Position numbers and translations under genes: made by a program. From positions 1 through 64,000 of the forward strand of contig CASBHZ010000004.1 of the NCBI GenBank assembly GCA_949123685.1: a DNA stretch of 64,000 nucleotides, in the 5' to 3' direction. The notes below the pieces were generated by a model. That model worked only from the letters and a program-made list of their open reading frames with translations, did not search any database and was not told where the DNA came from. Shown piece by piece: positions 8,704 through 17,374 of the stretch (position 1 is the stretch's first letter; every line of letters begins with the position of its first letter). This DNA comes from an uncultured Bacteroidales bacterium. Lineage in GTDB: Bacteria; Bacteroidota; Bacteroidia; Bacteroidales; Muribaculaceae.

Positions 8704-9153
8704 TCAGTCGGCGGTGTTGGTTCCTTTATATTGACCAAGAAGATTGAATCGGTGTGACACACCATCAGACAGACCGATATCATATCCTGCATTGCGCTTC
8801 TTGATGCTGACGATCTTAAGGCCGGAGAAATTTTTAGAGACGTAATTGCGGACGGTTTTGGGCACCAGAGTCTCCGGTAGTTCTTTTTTTCCGCAGTCTA
8901 CTGATTTCCATTTCCCTTTGTTGCTAAACTCGATTTTCGTGCCGTTTGTGAGTTTTACGTCATAATCCGTCTTTTTCAGCAAATGCCTGTCGACCTTGAT
9001 CATAGACACTTTCGCTTTTGGGAAATGCTCTGTCAGCATTTCGCGTGCTTCCTCGGGAAGTTTTTCCCGGTTTAAAGTATATGAGTCAATAAACGCGTTT
9101 GCGGCAGTGACGGTCATAAGTAAAGTCACCAGGGTAAGCAATAATTTCTTCAT
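8704..9153 (-). CDS. PepSY-like (DUF2874) periplasmic protein
   Basis: A 149-residue secreted protein with a signal peptide (MKKLLLTLVTLLMTVTAANA). The mature part has two similar units of about 60 residues, each with a helix (LPEEAREMLTEHFP; VPKTVRNYVSKNFS) followed by beta strands ending in YDVKLTNGTKIEF and YDIGLSDGVSHRF. This is the pattern of the Bacteroidetes PepSY-like/DUF2874 family. Function is not established; such small periplasmic proteins are often stress or calcium related. It is monocistronic, bounded by the 8646 hairpin. Confidence 0.8.
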   Translation of the reverse strand: MKKLLLTLVTLLMTVTAANAFIDSYTLNREKLPEEAREMLTEHFPKAKVSMIKVDRHLLKKTDYDVKLTNGTKIEFSNKGKWKSVDCGKKELPETLVPKTVRNYVSKNFSGLKIVSIKKRNAGYDIGLSDGVSHRFNLLGQYKGTNTAD

Positions 9154-9273
9154 GCAATTGATTATTAAAATATTTTTAAATAGCTTCTTGCTTCCCTACT
9201 AACGCATATACTTTGCCAATATGATTCTTTTTAATACTCCTTATCCAACATTAGCACCACTTAACCTTTGTCA

Positions 9274-10353
9274 TTAAATCTTTATATAGATTCGGTGTCT
9301 ATACAGCGGTAAGCCTATCAGCCCACACAGAAGCATAAGTCCCACTGCAAATGTTGCGGAGGCGAGAGGGGCATTGTCAAGGAATGAGAATAGCCATGCG
9401 TATATCTCTTTTTTCAATCCCGTAGCGCCGAGTACAATGCCGGCAACATCTCCGAGCACGTAAAGGAACAGTGGATTCACACCGAATGCTTCAAAAAACT
9501 TGAATGCTTTTCCGAATCCTTTGATATCTGTAAAAAATGATATTGTCGCAAGCAATGCTGCCGCCATGCCGCAGGTGATCAGGACATAACTTGGACTCCA
9601 TATGCGTTTGTTCTCAGGCAGGATTCCGCTTAGCATGAATCCTATAGTCATAAGCAGCATGGCGGTGACAAAAAGTTTTAGCAACCGCATGTCGAGTCCC
9701 TCTTTCTTCATCAATATTGCTCCGCAGCAAAATCCGATGATCGTATGTGCCACTGACGGTATCGTGCCTAAGATACCCTCCGGATCTATAGGACGTTTTG
9801 TATATAAGTGCTCCTCAGGAAGAAGCCATCGGTCAATAATGGCGTTTATATTGGTCAGGTCATTTGTGTATCCGTTCCATAATAGCAATGCTGCACCATA
9901 GGCGGCAAGCAGTGCCCCGGCTGTTATTGCCATAGCCTTGCGGCTCATATATAAAGCCATAAGCGATACGATGCCATAACACAATGCAATGCGTGTAAGA
10001 ACTCCGGTGAGACGAAGGTGTGCGAAATCGAAGACACCTTTCCCGTTGCAGATATTGTCGAACCAATGTATTGCCCATCCTATAGCCATGATCAGTATCG
10101 TGCGCTTCAATATTTTATAAAGCAGGCTGTTAGATGGCTTGAAGCCACCTTTGGCAAGCGATATATATGTTGTCATCCCCATGATGAAAAGGAAAAAGGG
10201 GAAAACAAGATCGCAGATTGTGATGCCGTTCCAGGCACTGTGTCCAAGATGCCTGTAACTTTCAGGACCGCCGCCGTTGTTGACTATGATCATGCATACG
10301 ATAGTCATGCCGCGCATGATGTCGAGAGATAGAAGACGCTTATGTTGGGACAT
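9274..10353 (-). CDS. DUF5009/NagX-type (HGSNAT-like) acyltransferase membrane protein
   Basis: A 359-residue polytopic membrane protein with about ten hydrophobic segments. The N-terminus RLLSLDIMRGMTIVCMIIVNN and FPFFLFIMGMTTY are the signature of the COG4299/DUF5009 family, related to heparan-alpha-glucosaminide N-acetyltransferase. In Bacteroidetes these genes commonly accompany glycan loci rich in amino sugars (family knowledge). Here it is the last gene of the minus-strand PUL, separated from GH92 by heptad array 2, and a GH89 alpha-N-acetylglucosaminidase occurs in the same locus. Transport or acetylation of GlcNAc-containing sugars is inferred, not shown. Confidence 0.85.
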   Translation of the reverse strand: MSQHKRLLSLDIMRGMTIVCMIIVNNGGGPESYRHLGHSAWNGITICDLVFPFFLFIMGMTTYISLAKGGFKPSNSLLYKILKRTILIMAIGWAIHWFDNICNGKGVFDFAHLRLTGVLTRIALCYGIVSLMALYMSRKAMAITAGALLAAYGAALLLWNGYTNDLTNINAIIDRWLLPEEHLYTKRPIDPEGILGTIPSVAHTIIGFCCGAILMKKEGLDMRLLKLFVTAMLLMTIGFMLSGILPENKRIWSPSYVLITCGMAAALLATISFFTDIKGFGKAFKFFEAFGVNPLFLYVLGDVAGIVLGATGLKKEIYAWLFSFLDNAPLASATFAVGLMLLCGLIGLPLYRHRIYIKI

Positions 10354-10359
10354 GTTTTT

Positions 10360-10408
10360 TTAGGTGTTAGGTGTTAGGTTTTAGGCGTTAGGTCTTTGAC
10401 CTAAACCT
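10360..10408. repeat. Heptad-phased intergenic repeat, copy 2
   Basis: Seven in-phase units: TTAGGTG, TTAGGTG, TTAGGTT, TTAGGCG, TTAGGTC, TTTGACC, TAAACCT. The junction TTAGGTCTTTGACCTAA (10388-10404) is a perfect small hairpin. It begins 6 nt upstream of the DUF5009 start codon and would be in its 5' leader. Confidence 0.85.
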
Positions 10409-10427
10409 TAGTTGTTGGGGCGGGTGC

Positions 10428-12662
10428 TTAAAAAAACTCAAGTGTGCCTCCATTGATGATATCGGAATGGCAGATGCGCGTGGCAGGAATCTCTTTGCCG
10501 TTTAGGCGCACACCTTTCAGGTTTTTCTCTTCACCTTTGCCTGTAGATGAAGGTGGGGCTGTTATCCGGAACTCTTTCCCTGAAGATGGAGTTATCGTTA
10601 TCCGCTCGAAAATAGGAGATGCGAGGTAATAATCGGGGGTGGAAGGTGCGACGGGATAAAACCCCATTGCTGAGAATACGAACCATGCTGACATCTGCCC
10701 CGCATCGTCGTTGCCCGATAACCCGCCGGGAACGTTCAGATATTCCGTGTCCATTATATGTCTGACATGGCAGCGAGTCTTTTCCGGTTTGCCAAGGTCG
10801 TTGAAAAGGTAGGCAACCTGATGACAGGGTTCGTTACCATGCCAATAACGATGCTCGCTGAACATAGAGTCAAGTTTGGCTTCTGCAGCATCTTTACCCC
10901 CTAATGCTTCAAATAATCCGTGCGTGTCGTGAGGAACATACCAGGTGTAATGGCATGGTGCCCCTTCCGTTATGGCAGCGTTGAAAGTGAATGGGTCGGT
11001 GCCGTTGACGAAACTGCCGTCGGCGTGACGCCCGTTTGCGTATCCAAACTTTGGATCAATCACGTTTCGCCAGTTGCCTGCCCGTTTCAGAAGTTTCTCT
11101 TCGTCCTGTTTATATCCTAAAAGGGAGGCAATGCGGGAGAGCGCGAAATCATCGAATGCATATTCAAGTGTGCGGGAGGTCTGTTCCCGTTGGTGGAAAG
11201 CCTCTTTCACGCCATCCTCTACCGGGATGTAGCCGTAATGTATATAGCTTTCAAGTGCACGTCTGCCCATTCCGTCGGTATATTCTTCATGAGATGATGG
11301 AGATTCGAACGCGTTCTTGCGCAGTAGTCTGTAGGCTGATTCGAGATCAAAATTCTTGACTCCTTTCACTGCGGCATCTGCAATTGCCACAGCGCAATGA
11401 TCCCCGATCATTGCGGCTGTGTAGCTACCCCAGCATGGAAAGATGGGCATCCATCCCCCTTGCTCCCCTTTGAGAACAAGGCTTTGCATCATCTCGCCGC
11501 TGAGCTGAGGGTCTATCAGTGTCAACAGCGGATGCAGTGCGCGATAAGTATCCCACATGCTGAAATCGTCGTAATAATTGCCGTTTTCCATTTTCAAGAT
11601 TTTGCCGCCTTGGCTGAATTTGGGATAGCTGCCGTCTACATCGCTCACCACACGCGGTAAAAGGGAACATCGATAGAGCGAGCCGTAGAATTTGGCACGG
11701 TCCTCAACATTCCCTCCTTCCACTTTTATGTGTGCAAACCGTTTATCCCATAGTTGCGAGGCTTCATTCCGTACCATATCGAAATCCCATCCGGGTATTT
11801 CAGTATCGAGATTGGATAATGCTCCCTGTATTGAGGTGAATGAACTTGCCGCCTTGATTGTTATCGGCCGGTTCTTATGTGTCTTGAAGGTTACATAAAC
11901 GCCAATACCGCTTTCTCCTCCGGCTCTGTTGATGCCGGTGCTGATATTGTCATCTTTGAATGTGCCTGAACTTATAATTTCAAGGTCTTCCGGCAGCTTG
12001 ACCACGAACCATCCGGCAAAGCCTGTCGGTTCGCCCCAACCCTGATAAATGCGGTGTGCAGGATTGCAGCCACGTATCTCCCGGTTGTTTAAATCCAGTT
12101 CGATGCTCCCTTCTCCTTCATCGGAGTTAGGGTTTACAACGAGGTGTCCCGTTCCGTCATTATCATATGTGAAGCGGAATATGCCGGAACGCGATAACCC
12201 TGTCATTTCTGCTTTAAGGTTTTCGTCCGGAAGATAAACGGAATAATAGTCGGGGCGTGCCACTTCCGAAGAGCGACTGATACGGGAGGTTCTCGTTTTT
12301 GGGGATGTCCGAAGACTATTACCCATCGCATGGAGTGTCATGGAGCCGTAATCCTGGGTGCAACCTCCCACAATCCAATGGCTGTTGCGAAACCCTTGAA
12401 GTCCGGAGTCGGAAAAATAATAAGGGGCGATACATTTCTGTTCAGTGTCGCGTGTCTGCGGAGTCCACAGGTTCATTCCGTGCGGCACACCTACTGCGGG
12501 AATGGTCTGTCCATGCTCTTCCGATCCTTTCCCGAAAAGTCCTGCCGTCTTGGTGACCGCAGCATCGGTGCCTACACGTGTATCAACCATGTCTAACGGA
12601 CGTTCAGCATTTAGTCCTGAAGCGACATAAAGCGATATGACTGACAAAAACAGATATTTCAT
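10428..12662 (-). CDS. GH92 family alpha-mannosidase (first copy)
   Basis: A 744-residue secreted glycosidase with a signal peptide (MKYLFLSVISLYVASGLNA). GH92 signatures are VDTRVGTDA near the N-terminus, the GNDDAGQMSAWFVFSAMGFYPV block near residue 650, whose Asp is the catalytic base in the family, and YTWYVPHDTHGL. GH92 enzymes are calcium-dependent inverting exo-alpha-mannosidases with specificities from alpha-1,2 to alpha-1,4 and mannose-1-phosphate links; the exact link cannot be read. It lies 20 nt downstream of the clan-A glycosidase gene in the PUL operon. Confidence 0.94.
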   Translation of the reverse strand: MKYLFLSVISLYVASGLNAERPLDMVDTRVGTDAAVTKTAGLFGKGSEEHGQTIPAVGVPHGMNLWTPQTRDTEQKCIAPYYFSDSGLQGFRNSHWIVGGCTQDYGSMTLHAMGNSLRTSPKTRTSRISRSSEVARPDYYSVYLPDENLKAEMTGLSRSGIFRFTYDNDGTGHLVVNPNSDEGEGSIELDLNNREIRGCNPAHRIYQGWGEPTGFAGWFVVKLPEDLEIISSGTFKDDNISTGINRAGGESGIGVYVTFKTHKNRPITIKAASSFTSIQGALSNLDTEIPGWDFDMVRNEASQLWDKRFAHIKVEGGNVEDRAKFYGSLYRCSLLPRVVSDVDGSYPKFSQGGKILKMENGNYYDDFSMWDTYRALHPLLTLIDPQLSGEMMQSLVLKGEQGGWMPIFPCWGSYTAAMIGDHCAVAIADAAVKGVKNFDLESAYRLLRKNAFESPSSHEEYTDGMGRRALESYIHYGYIPVEDGVKEAFHQREQTSRTLEYAFDDFALSRIASLLGYKQDEEKLLKRAGNWRNVIDPKFGYANGRHADGSFVNGTDPFTFNAAITEGAPCHYTWYVPHDTHGLFEALGGKDAAEAKLDSMFSEHRYWHGNEPCHQVAYLFNDLGKPEKTRCHVRHIMDTEYLNVPGGLSGNDDAGQMSAWFVFSAMGFYPVAPSTPDYYLASPIFERITITPSSGKEFRITAPPSSTGKGEEKNLKGVRLNGKEIPATRICHSDIINGGTLEFF

Positions 12663-12682
12663 AAATCCTTTTTAACGCCTTA

Positions 12683-15415
12683 CTATTTAACGACTTTGTG
12701 GGCGGTGACAGTGCCGTCGGAGTAACGGGTGCGTATGATAGTTATGCCGGAATCGGCTTGTTCTGCCAGGCGCGTGCCTTGGGGTGTATAATACTCAACC
12801 GCCACAATGGTTGGAGAAACAGACATCATGTCTTCTACTCCCGATCCGGCAGCGGCTATCACTTCTATCTCTGAAGCTGACAGTGCATGGTTATAAACAC
12901 GCAAGTCGCTTATTAAGCCTGCAAAATTATTGTTAGTTGTTTTTTGACCGCGTCCGATATAAGATAGCAATCGTTCGGAGGGAATGCATCCGTCAAGACC
13001 CGTTCCGACAGCTTTACCATCTACATAAAGGGTAACTTCCCCGTTTTCGACAGCGATAGCCACATGTATACTTGTTCTTAAGGGAGCTTCAGAAGTGGTT
13101 ATCACATCTTTGCTCACTCCATTTGATGCAGTCAAGGTGAGTTGACCGCCGTTGGAGAGGCTCAGATCCAGATAAGAGTCTTCACCGATGCCTGTTGAAA
13201 AAAGGGTGAGTCCGTCTACTGCGGAAGTGCGTAACGCCCTCATCATTACAGTGAAGTCTTCATGACATAGCAACGAATAAGGCAGCTGATAGTATTCTCC
13301 GCGCATTTGAAGGGAATTATCCCTGAAAGAAGATGTGGAATTTGTTTTTGCATAGAAGCCGTTTCCGGAAATGTCTGTGAGGTTTTCAGTGAATGGTAGA
13401 TGTGCGATAAGTCCTTTTTTATCAGTTGCTTTTACGGAAACCGGTGTTGACGCAGTCGAGCGGTTGCCGGATGCATCCATGGCAAACACTTTATAACTAT
13501 ATGCCTTATTGTCTACAGAATTGTCAAGGAATGATGTGGCTTTCAGATCTCGGGCTATCGTGATAAATTTGTCACTTCCCTCTACAGCACGTAGAAGGGT
13601 GTAGGTCACTTCTCCGCTGTCTGTCGTAGGTTCCCATTCGAGAGTCACGGAGGCAGAGAGGGGTATCGTCTTCAGACCTTTGGGTGCAAGCGGCGCATCA
13701 AACTCCAATGGCGCGCCGGAGGTGAGGAGACGCCATTTCTGTGACGGTTCGTCAGTTCTTTCTTTCTGCACGAGATGACCGCCAGCCGTTCCTGATTCAT
13801 ATTCAAGATAAAGACCGCTGTTGCGGGAACGTATGTGGAACCAGTTGTCGCCGTCGTATTCCAATGCCCATTGCTGCACCGCATTCCCGCTGTGGCCATA
13901 AAGCCTCACGGGCGCGCCCACTTCGATGTTCCATCCGTAGTCGTCCATTGATTTGCCATCCTTGGTGCGTATGAAATAGTAACTGAAATCACCGCCGTTG
14001 TCATTTGGAACCGGTGTTACTGACCATAATTGATGATCCGCTTCGGCATAAGTTTCGGGAATGATATATGAACCGTCAGCGTTGGAGGCATTCTCCACGC
14101 TTGCAGCCTTATGGTCAGCTCCGTTAATAAGGGCATACTCCCCATTTATGTAGGGACGCACGTCCTCATTGTTTTCTATTGCGATCACGGTCTCGGCGGT
14201 GCGTTGCTTGTCTGATTGATAAGTACCGTCGGGGTCTCCCGGAAGATCTACCGTAAATTCCCTGACAGGTCCGAATCCGTCCATGAAAACATCGCCGTTT
14301 AACGAAACGAAACGATAGCTCGACGGCTTTGCCTGACGTTCGGAACATCCGAGGAAACCTTGAATTTTCCCTGATGGAGCGCGGTATACCGCACCTGCCG
14401 ACCATGCGTCACGGTTCTCTGCATAGCTCAGACGGTCTCCGAAACTCGCTTTCATAAATTCGCCTCGGCATTGTTCTGCAGTGCCCCACCATATGCCGGT
14501 TTGCATTCCGTATTCAACACCTACGATAGCTTCCATTACATTATGGAGTTCGTCGGCAGTGGCATGCTTTCCGTCTTCACGCACCTTGGTAAAGAAAGAG
14601 GCATAGTTGTCAAAACTTCCTGCAAGCTGATGAGTGTTTCCTTCATCAAGGTATTCCTTGTTGTATTCATACCACTTCATCGCTTCGTCATCATTAAGAG
14701 TGTTTCCTCCGGATATGCGTATGTTCTTGAAACGCGGATATTTGTCAAAGTCCTTTAGATTCTTTGCAATTTCGTAAAAGAGTTCTATAGGTGTGCCGTT
14801 GATTTCAAGATCCGGTTCATTAAGCGGAGACGCTGTTATAACCCTGTATCCTTTTGCTTCTACTGCCGCAGCTGTGGCATCAATGAGGTCTGCCCATTTC
14901 GGACCTTGGTCAACAACATTGCCTATATACTCTTTCGGAGACCACCATGGATCGTCGGGATTCTCATATTTCCATCCTCCGTAAATCTCTTTTATTGTAG
15001 GATCGCCACCGTCAAGATTGAGCACAATGTCAACCTTTTTACCGATAATGCCAACGGTTTCCATACGTTTGTCAAGGTTTTTCCGGAGCATTTCCGGAAG
15101 CACACCCTTTTCGGTTATTTCCGCCCATGGCTGAAAAGAGACGCGTGCGCAGCTTACGGCATCTTTGCCGCAATGTCTTAAGCCTCGCAACATATTTCCA
15201 TAATCATTCCATGCGGTGTCGAATCCCCATAAGATAGGGGTCTTTTTGCCTGTCGAGAAAATATCGAAAATAAGTGATCTCTGGGCAGGAGCCTCAAAGC
15301 GGTATTTGTTCCATGCCGACTGTATGTCAACGGCTTTTGGCTGTGCAAAAATCTGAGGGGCGGTAAACATTGCCACCGCAAGAAAGGCTGTCTTGTTAAA
15401 ATAGTTCGATTTCAT
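12683..15415 (-). CDS. Clan-A type glycoside hydrolase with ricin-lectin, FN3, LamG and C-terminal sorting-like modules
   Basis: I place the start at the ATG at 15415 (910 aa) because it gives a clean signal peptide (MKSNYFNKTAFLAVAMFTAPQIFAQ); the longer frame to 15466 would overlap the upstream GH28 gene. Modules in order: a (beta/alpha)8 catalytic domain with the ASPLNEPDL motif (Glu near residue 200, the usual acid/base position of clan GH-A), a ricin-type beta-trefoil with QxW-like repeats (LWSV, VQQWAL, SQKWRL), a fibronectin type III domain, a LamG/ConA-like domain, and a C-terminal YYTPQGTRLA-type sorting-like segment. The family within clan A is uncertain (GH30 or GH5 relatives possible). 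Probably an outer-membrane or secreted endo-acting enzyme. Confidence 0.75.
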   Translation of the reverse strand: MKSNYFNKTAFLAVAMFTAPQIFAQPKAVDIQSAWNKYRFEAPAQRSLIFDIFSTGKKTPILWGFDTAWNDYGNMLRGLRHCGKDAVSCARVSFQPWAEITEKGVLPEMLRKNLDKRMETVGIIGKKVDIVLNLDGGDPTIKEIYGGWKYENPDDPWWSPKEYIGNVVDQGPKWADLIDATAAAVEAKGYRVITASPLNEPDLEINGTPIELFYEIAKNLKDFDKYPRFKNIRISGGNTLNDDEAMKWYEYNKEYLDEGNTHQLAGSFDNYASFFTKVREDGKHATADELHNVMEAIVGVEYGMQTGIWWGTAEQCRGEFMKASFGDRLSYAENRDAWSAGAVYRAPSGKIQGFLGCSERQAKPSSYRFVSLNGDVFMDGFGPVREFTVDLPGDPDGTYQSDKQRTAETVIAIENNEDVRPYINGEYALINGADHKAASVENASNADGSYIIPETYAEADHQLWSVTPVPNDNGGDFSYYFIRTKDGKSMDDYGWNIEVGAPVRLYGHSGNAVQQWALEYDGDNWFHIRSRNSGLYLEYESGTAGGHLVQKERTDEPSQKWRLLTSGAPLEFDAPLAPKGLKTIPLSASVTLEWEPTTDSGEVTYTLLRAVEGSDKFITIARDLKATSFLDNSVDNKAYSYKVFAMDASGNRSTASTPVSVKATDKKGLIAHLPFTENLTDISGNGFYAKTNSTSSFRDNSLQMRGEYYQLPYSLLCHEDFTVMMRALRTSAVDGLTLFSTGIGEDSYLDLSLSNGGQLTLTASNGVSKDVITTSEAPLRTSIHVAIAVENGEVTLYVDGKAVGTGLDGCIPSERLLSYIGRGQKTTNNNFAGLISDLRVYNHALSASEIEVIAAAGSGVEDMMSVSPTIVAVEYYTPQGTRLAEQADSGITIIRTRYSDGTVTAHKVVK

Positions 15416-15432
15416 TTTTAAGGCTAACGTAA

Positions 15433-16824
15433 TTATAAAACGGGGGTGACACTTGTGTCGGAGCAATCAATAAATTCGGTAGGGGCGGCGTAAAGTGGGA
15501 ATCCGGAAGCGTTGACACGGAAATCACGCACTGTCACGCCTGATGCATTTTCTGCAAAGATACCGAAGACCTTACTCTTCACGAAACCTTCTCCCTCGCA
15601 TGGGCGGCGGTCGTAGACACCTCCCTCGAATTTTGTCTGTTTTTTCAATGTCAGGTCTATATTTGACAGGAGTATCCCCGAAACTTTCCCGGGTGTGTCA
15701 CAACCAATGAATATGCCGTTTTCAGAGGTGGAAGTGATGTTCAGGAAGCGTATGTTTTTCACTTCACCGCATTCACCTTTCGTAGCTCCTTTGGGGAATC
15801 GCCAGCCTGCATCTTTGTGATTACCTCTCGCTCGTGGATAGGAAGTCACATATATCGGTTCTGACTTGCCCCACCAGACATCGGAGATGAGCTTGCAGTC
15901 AACTATCATGTTTGAGAATGTAACGTCTTCCACTGTGCCTTCGTCTCGATTCTGTATGCCTATGCCTCGATTTGAATCTGTGATTATGCAATTGTCGAAA
16001 AGCACTCTGGCAATACGGTCCATATTTTCAGATCCTATTTTGACCGCACAGGAACGCGAAGTCATTATGCAGTTTGTCACCACTATGTCTTCGCAAGGTC
16101 CGTATTCTTCAAATTCACGGCGGTTTTTCAGGCATATACAGTCATCGCCGCTTTCAATGAAACAGTTGGAAATACGTACTTTGCGAGAGTGGTCGATATC
16201 TATTCCGTCTCCGTTGCGCACTTTGAGATTATTAAGAAGGGAGATATCTGATATTGCCACATCGTAACATCCTACAAGATGCACTGTCCAATATGCAGAA
16301 TTGGCTATGGTAACATCAGAGATCTTTATGTTACGGGCGTTGATTAAAGTGAGCACGTGCGGACGCGGATCAAATACGGTGACAGGTTTGAGTTCGTAGG
16401 AATCATCAAGTTCTGCGCCCATGAATGCCACGGCGTTGCCGTCGATACGACCGGTGCCTGTTATTGAAAAGTTCTCTATATTTTTTCCCGACAGCCACAT
16501 CATGCCTTCACCCTCGTTGGCTCCGAAAGCGCTCTCGCGATATATGCTCTCGTTCGGGTTTGCGAGTAATGTGGAATTGGGTTGCAAATGCATGTTCACG
16601 TTTGACCGCATATGCAGAGGTCCGGATAGAAATGTTTTGCCTGACGGAAAAATGACTGTCCCTCCGCCGGATGCGTTGCAGGTGTTTAAGGCTCGTTGGA
16701 TAGCTTCTGCGTCATCGGTGATGCCATCGCCTTTTGCACCAAATTCAGTCACGATAAAATCACCGGCTAAACTTAAACCGCTTCCTGTCAGGAGGCACAT
16801 AATGAGGCTCAATATTTTTTTCAT
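15433..16824 (-). CDS. GH28 family (polygalacturonase-like) glycoside hydrolase
   Basis: A 463-residue protein with a signal peptide ending near SLAGD. The start FIVTEFGAKGDGITDDAEAIQRAL is the standard entry of the pectin-lyase-fold beta-helix. Catalytic-type motifs are NGDGIDI (about residues 200-206) and SGDDCICLKN; the usual GHG and RIK motifs are altered to CAVKIGSE and RGIGIQNR, so substrate specificity may differ from galacturonan hydrolysis. It lies 4 nt from the upstream small secreted gene and 17 nt from the downstream clan-A glycosidase, in the PUL operon. Confidence 0.88.
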   Translation of the reverse strand: MKKILSLIMCLLTGSGLSLAGDFIVTEFGAKGDGITDDAEAIQRALNTCNASGGGTVIFPSGKTFLSGPLHMRSNVNMHLQPNSTLLANPNESIYRESAFGANEGEGMMWLSGKNIENFSITGTGRIDGNAVAFMGAELDDSYELKPVTVFDPRPHVLTLINARNIKISDVTIANSAYWTVHLVGCYDVAISDISLLNNLKVRNGDGIDIDHSRKVRISNCFIESGDDCICLKNRREFEEYGPCEDIVVTNCIMTSRSCAVKIGSENMDRIARVLFDNCIITDSNRGIGIQNRDEGTVEDVTFSNMIVDCKLISDVWWGKSEPIYVTSYPRARGNHKDAGWRFPKGATKGECGEVKNIRFLNITSTSENGIFIGCDTPGKVSGILLSNIDLTLKKQTKFEGGVYDRRPCEGEGFVKSKVFGIFAENASGVTVRDFRVNASGFPLYAAPTEFIDCSDTSVTPVL

Positions 16825-16828
16825 ATTC

Positions 16829-17374
16829 CTATCTGTTGATTATTTGAGTTGTCCAGTTTATTTCCAAAGGGTTGTTTCGCATCTCCCAGATAATGGGGAA
16901 CCGTTCTTTGTCAAGAATCCACAATTCTGCGCCTTCGGAGTCGATCACGTGCAGAAGGTTGCCTATAGGTGTGGAAGTCTTATTATCAATGAAGTTATAA
17001 TCCACTCCGTCATATGTGAATTTGCCTGTATCTTTCAGATTATGGTAGGCTTCATTAGAAATCAAGGCGAATGTTTCGTTGTCTGCCAATTTCACATGGT
17101 TGCCGTCTTCGGGCATACGGAAACTTAAAGAATTTCCCCTTTTTATTCCGGCATGTGTCATATGGTATGTGCCGGACCACCATTTGAGATTCCGTTCGAT
17201 TCCCCAGTGAAGGGTCAGTGCTCCATCTCTTTCCGGCACGAAAACATATTGGAACTTACGTGTCTGTCCATGAAGTTTATAGACAAACTGAAGTGTGTCG
17301 GTTGTTTCAACCGATAGGAGTTTTATGGAGAAAAATCCTAAAAACGATAATATCAGAACAATTCTTTTCATCAT
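16829..17374 (-). CDS. Secreted hypothetical protein of the PUL
   Basis: A 181-residue protein with a signal peptide (MMKRIVLILSFLGFFSIKLLS). The mature region is beta-rich with an FVPERDGALTLHWGIERN segment and no recognised catalytic motif. Its ATG overlaps the TGA of the upstream GH92 gene (ATGA, 17371-17374), so translation is probably coupled to that mannosidase. The strict coupling suggests a function in the same pathway, such as a glycan-binding or accessory protein. Function unknown. Confidence 0.7.
   Translation of the reverse strand: MMKRIVLILSFLGFFSIKLLSVETTDTLQFVYKLHGQTRKFQYVFVPERDGALTLHWGIERNLKWWSGTYHMTHAGIKRGNSLSFRMPEDGNHVKLADNETFALISNEAYHNLKDTGKFTYDGVDYNFIDNKTSTPIGNLLHVIDSEGAELWILDKERFPIIWEMRNNPLEINWTTQIINR

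Noticed and set aside
15416..15466. 17-residue N-terminal extension of the clan-A glycosidase
   Set aside because: It overlaps the upstream GH28 gene and precedes a complete signal peptide that starts at 15415.
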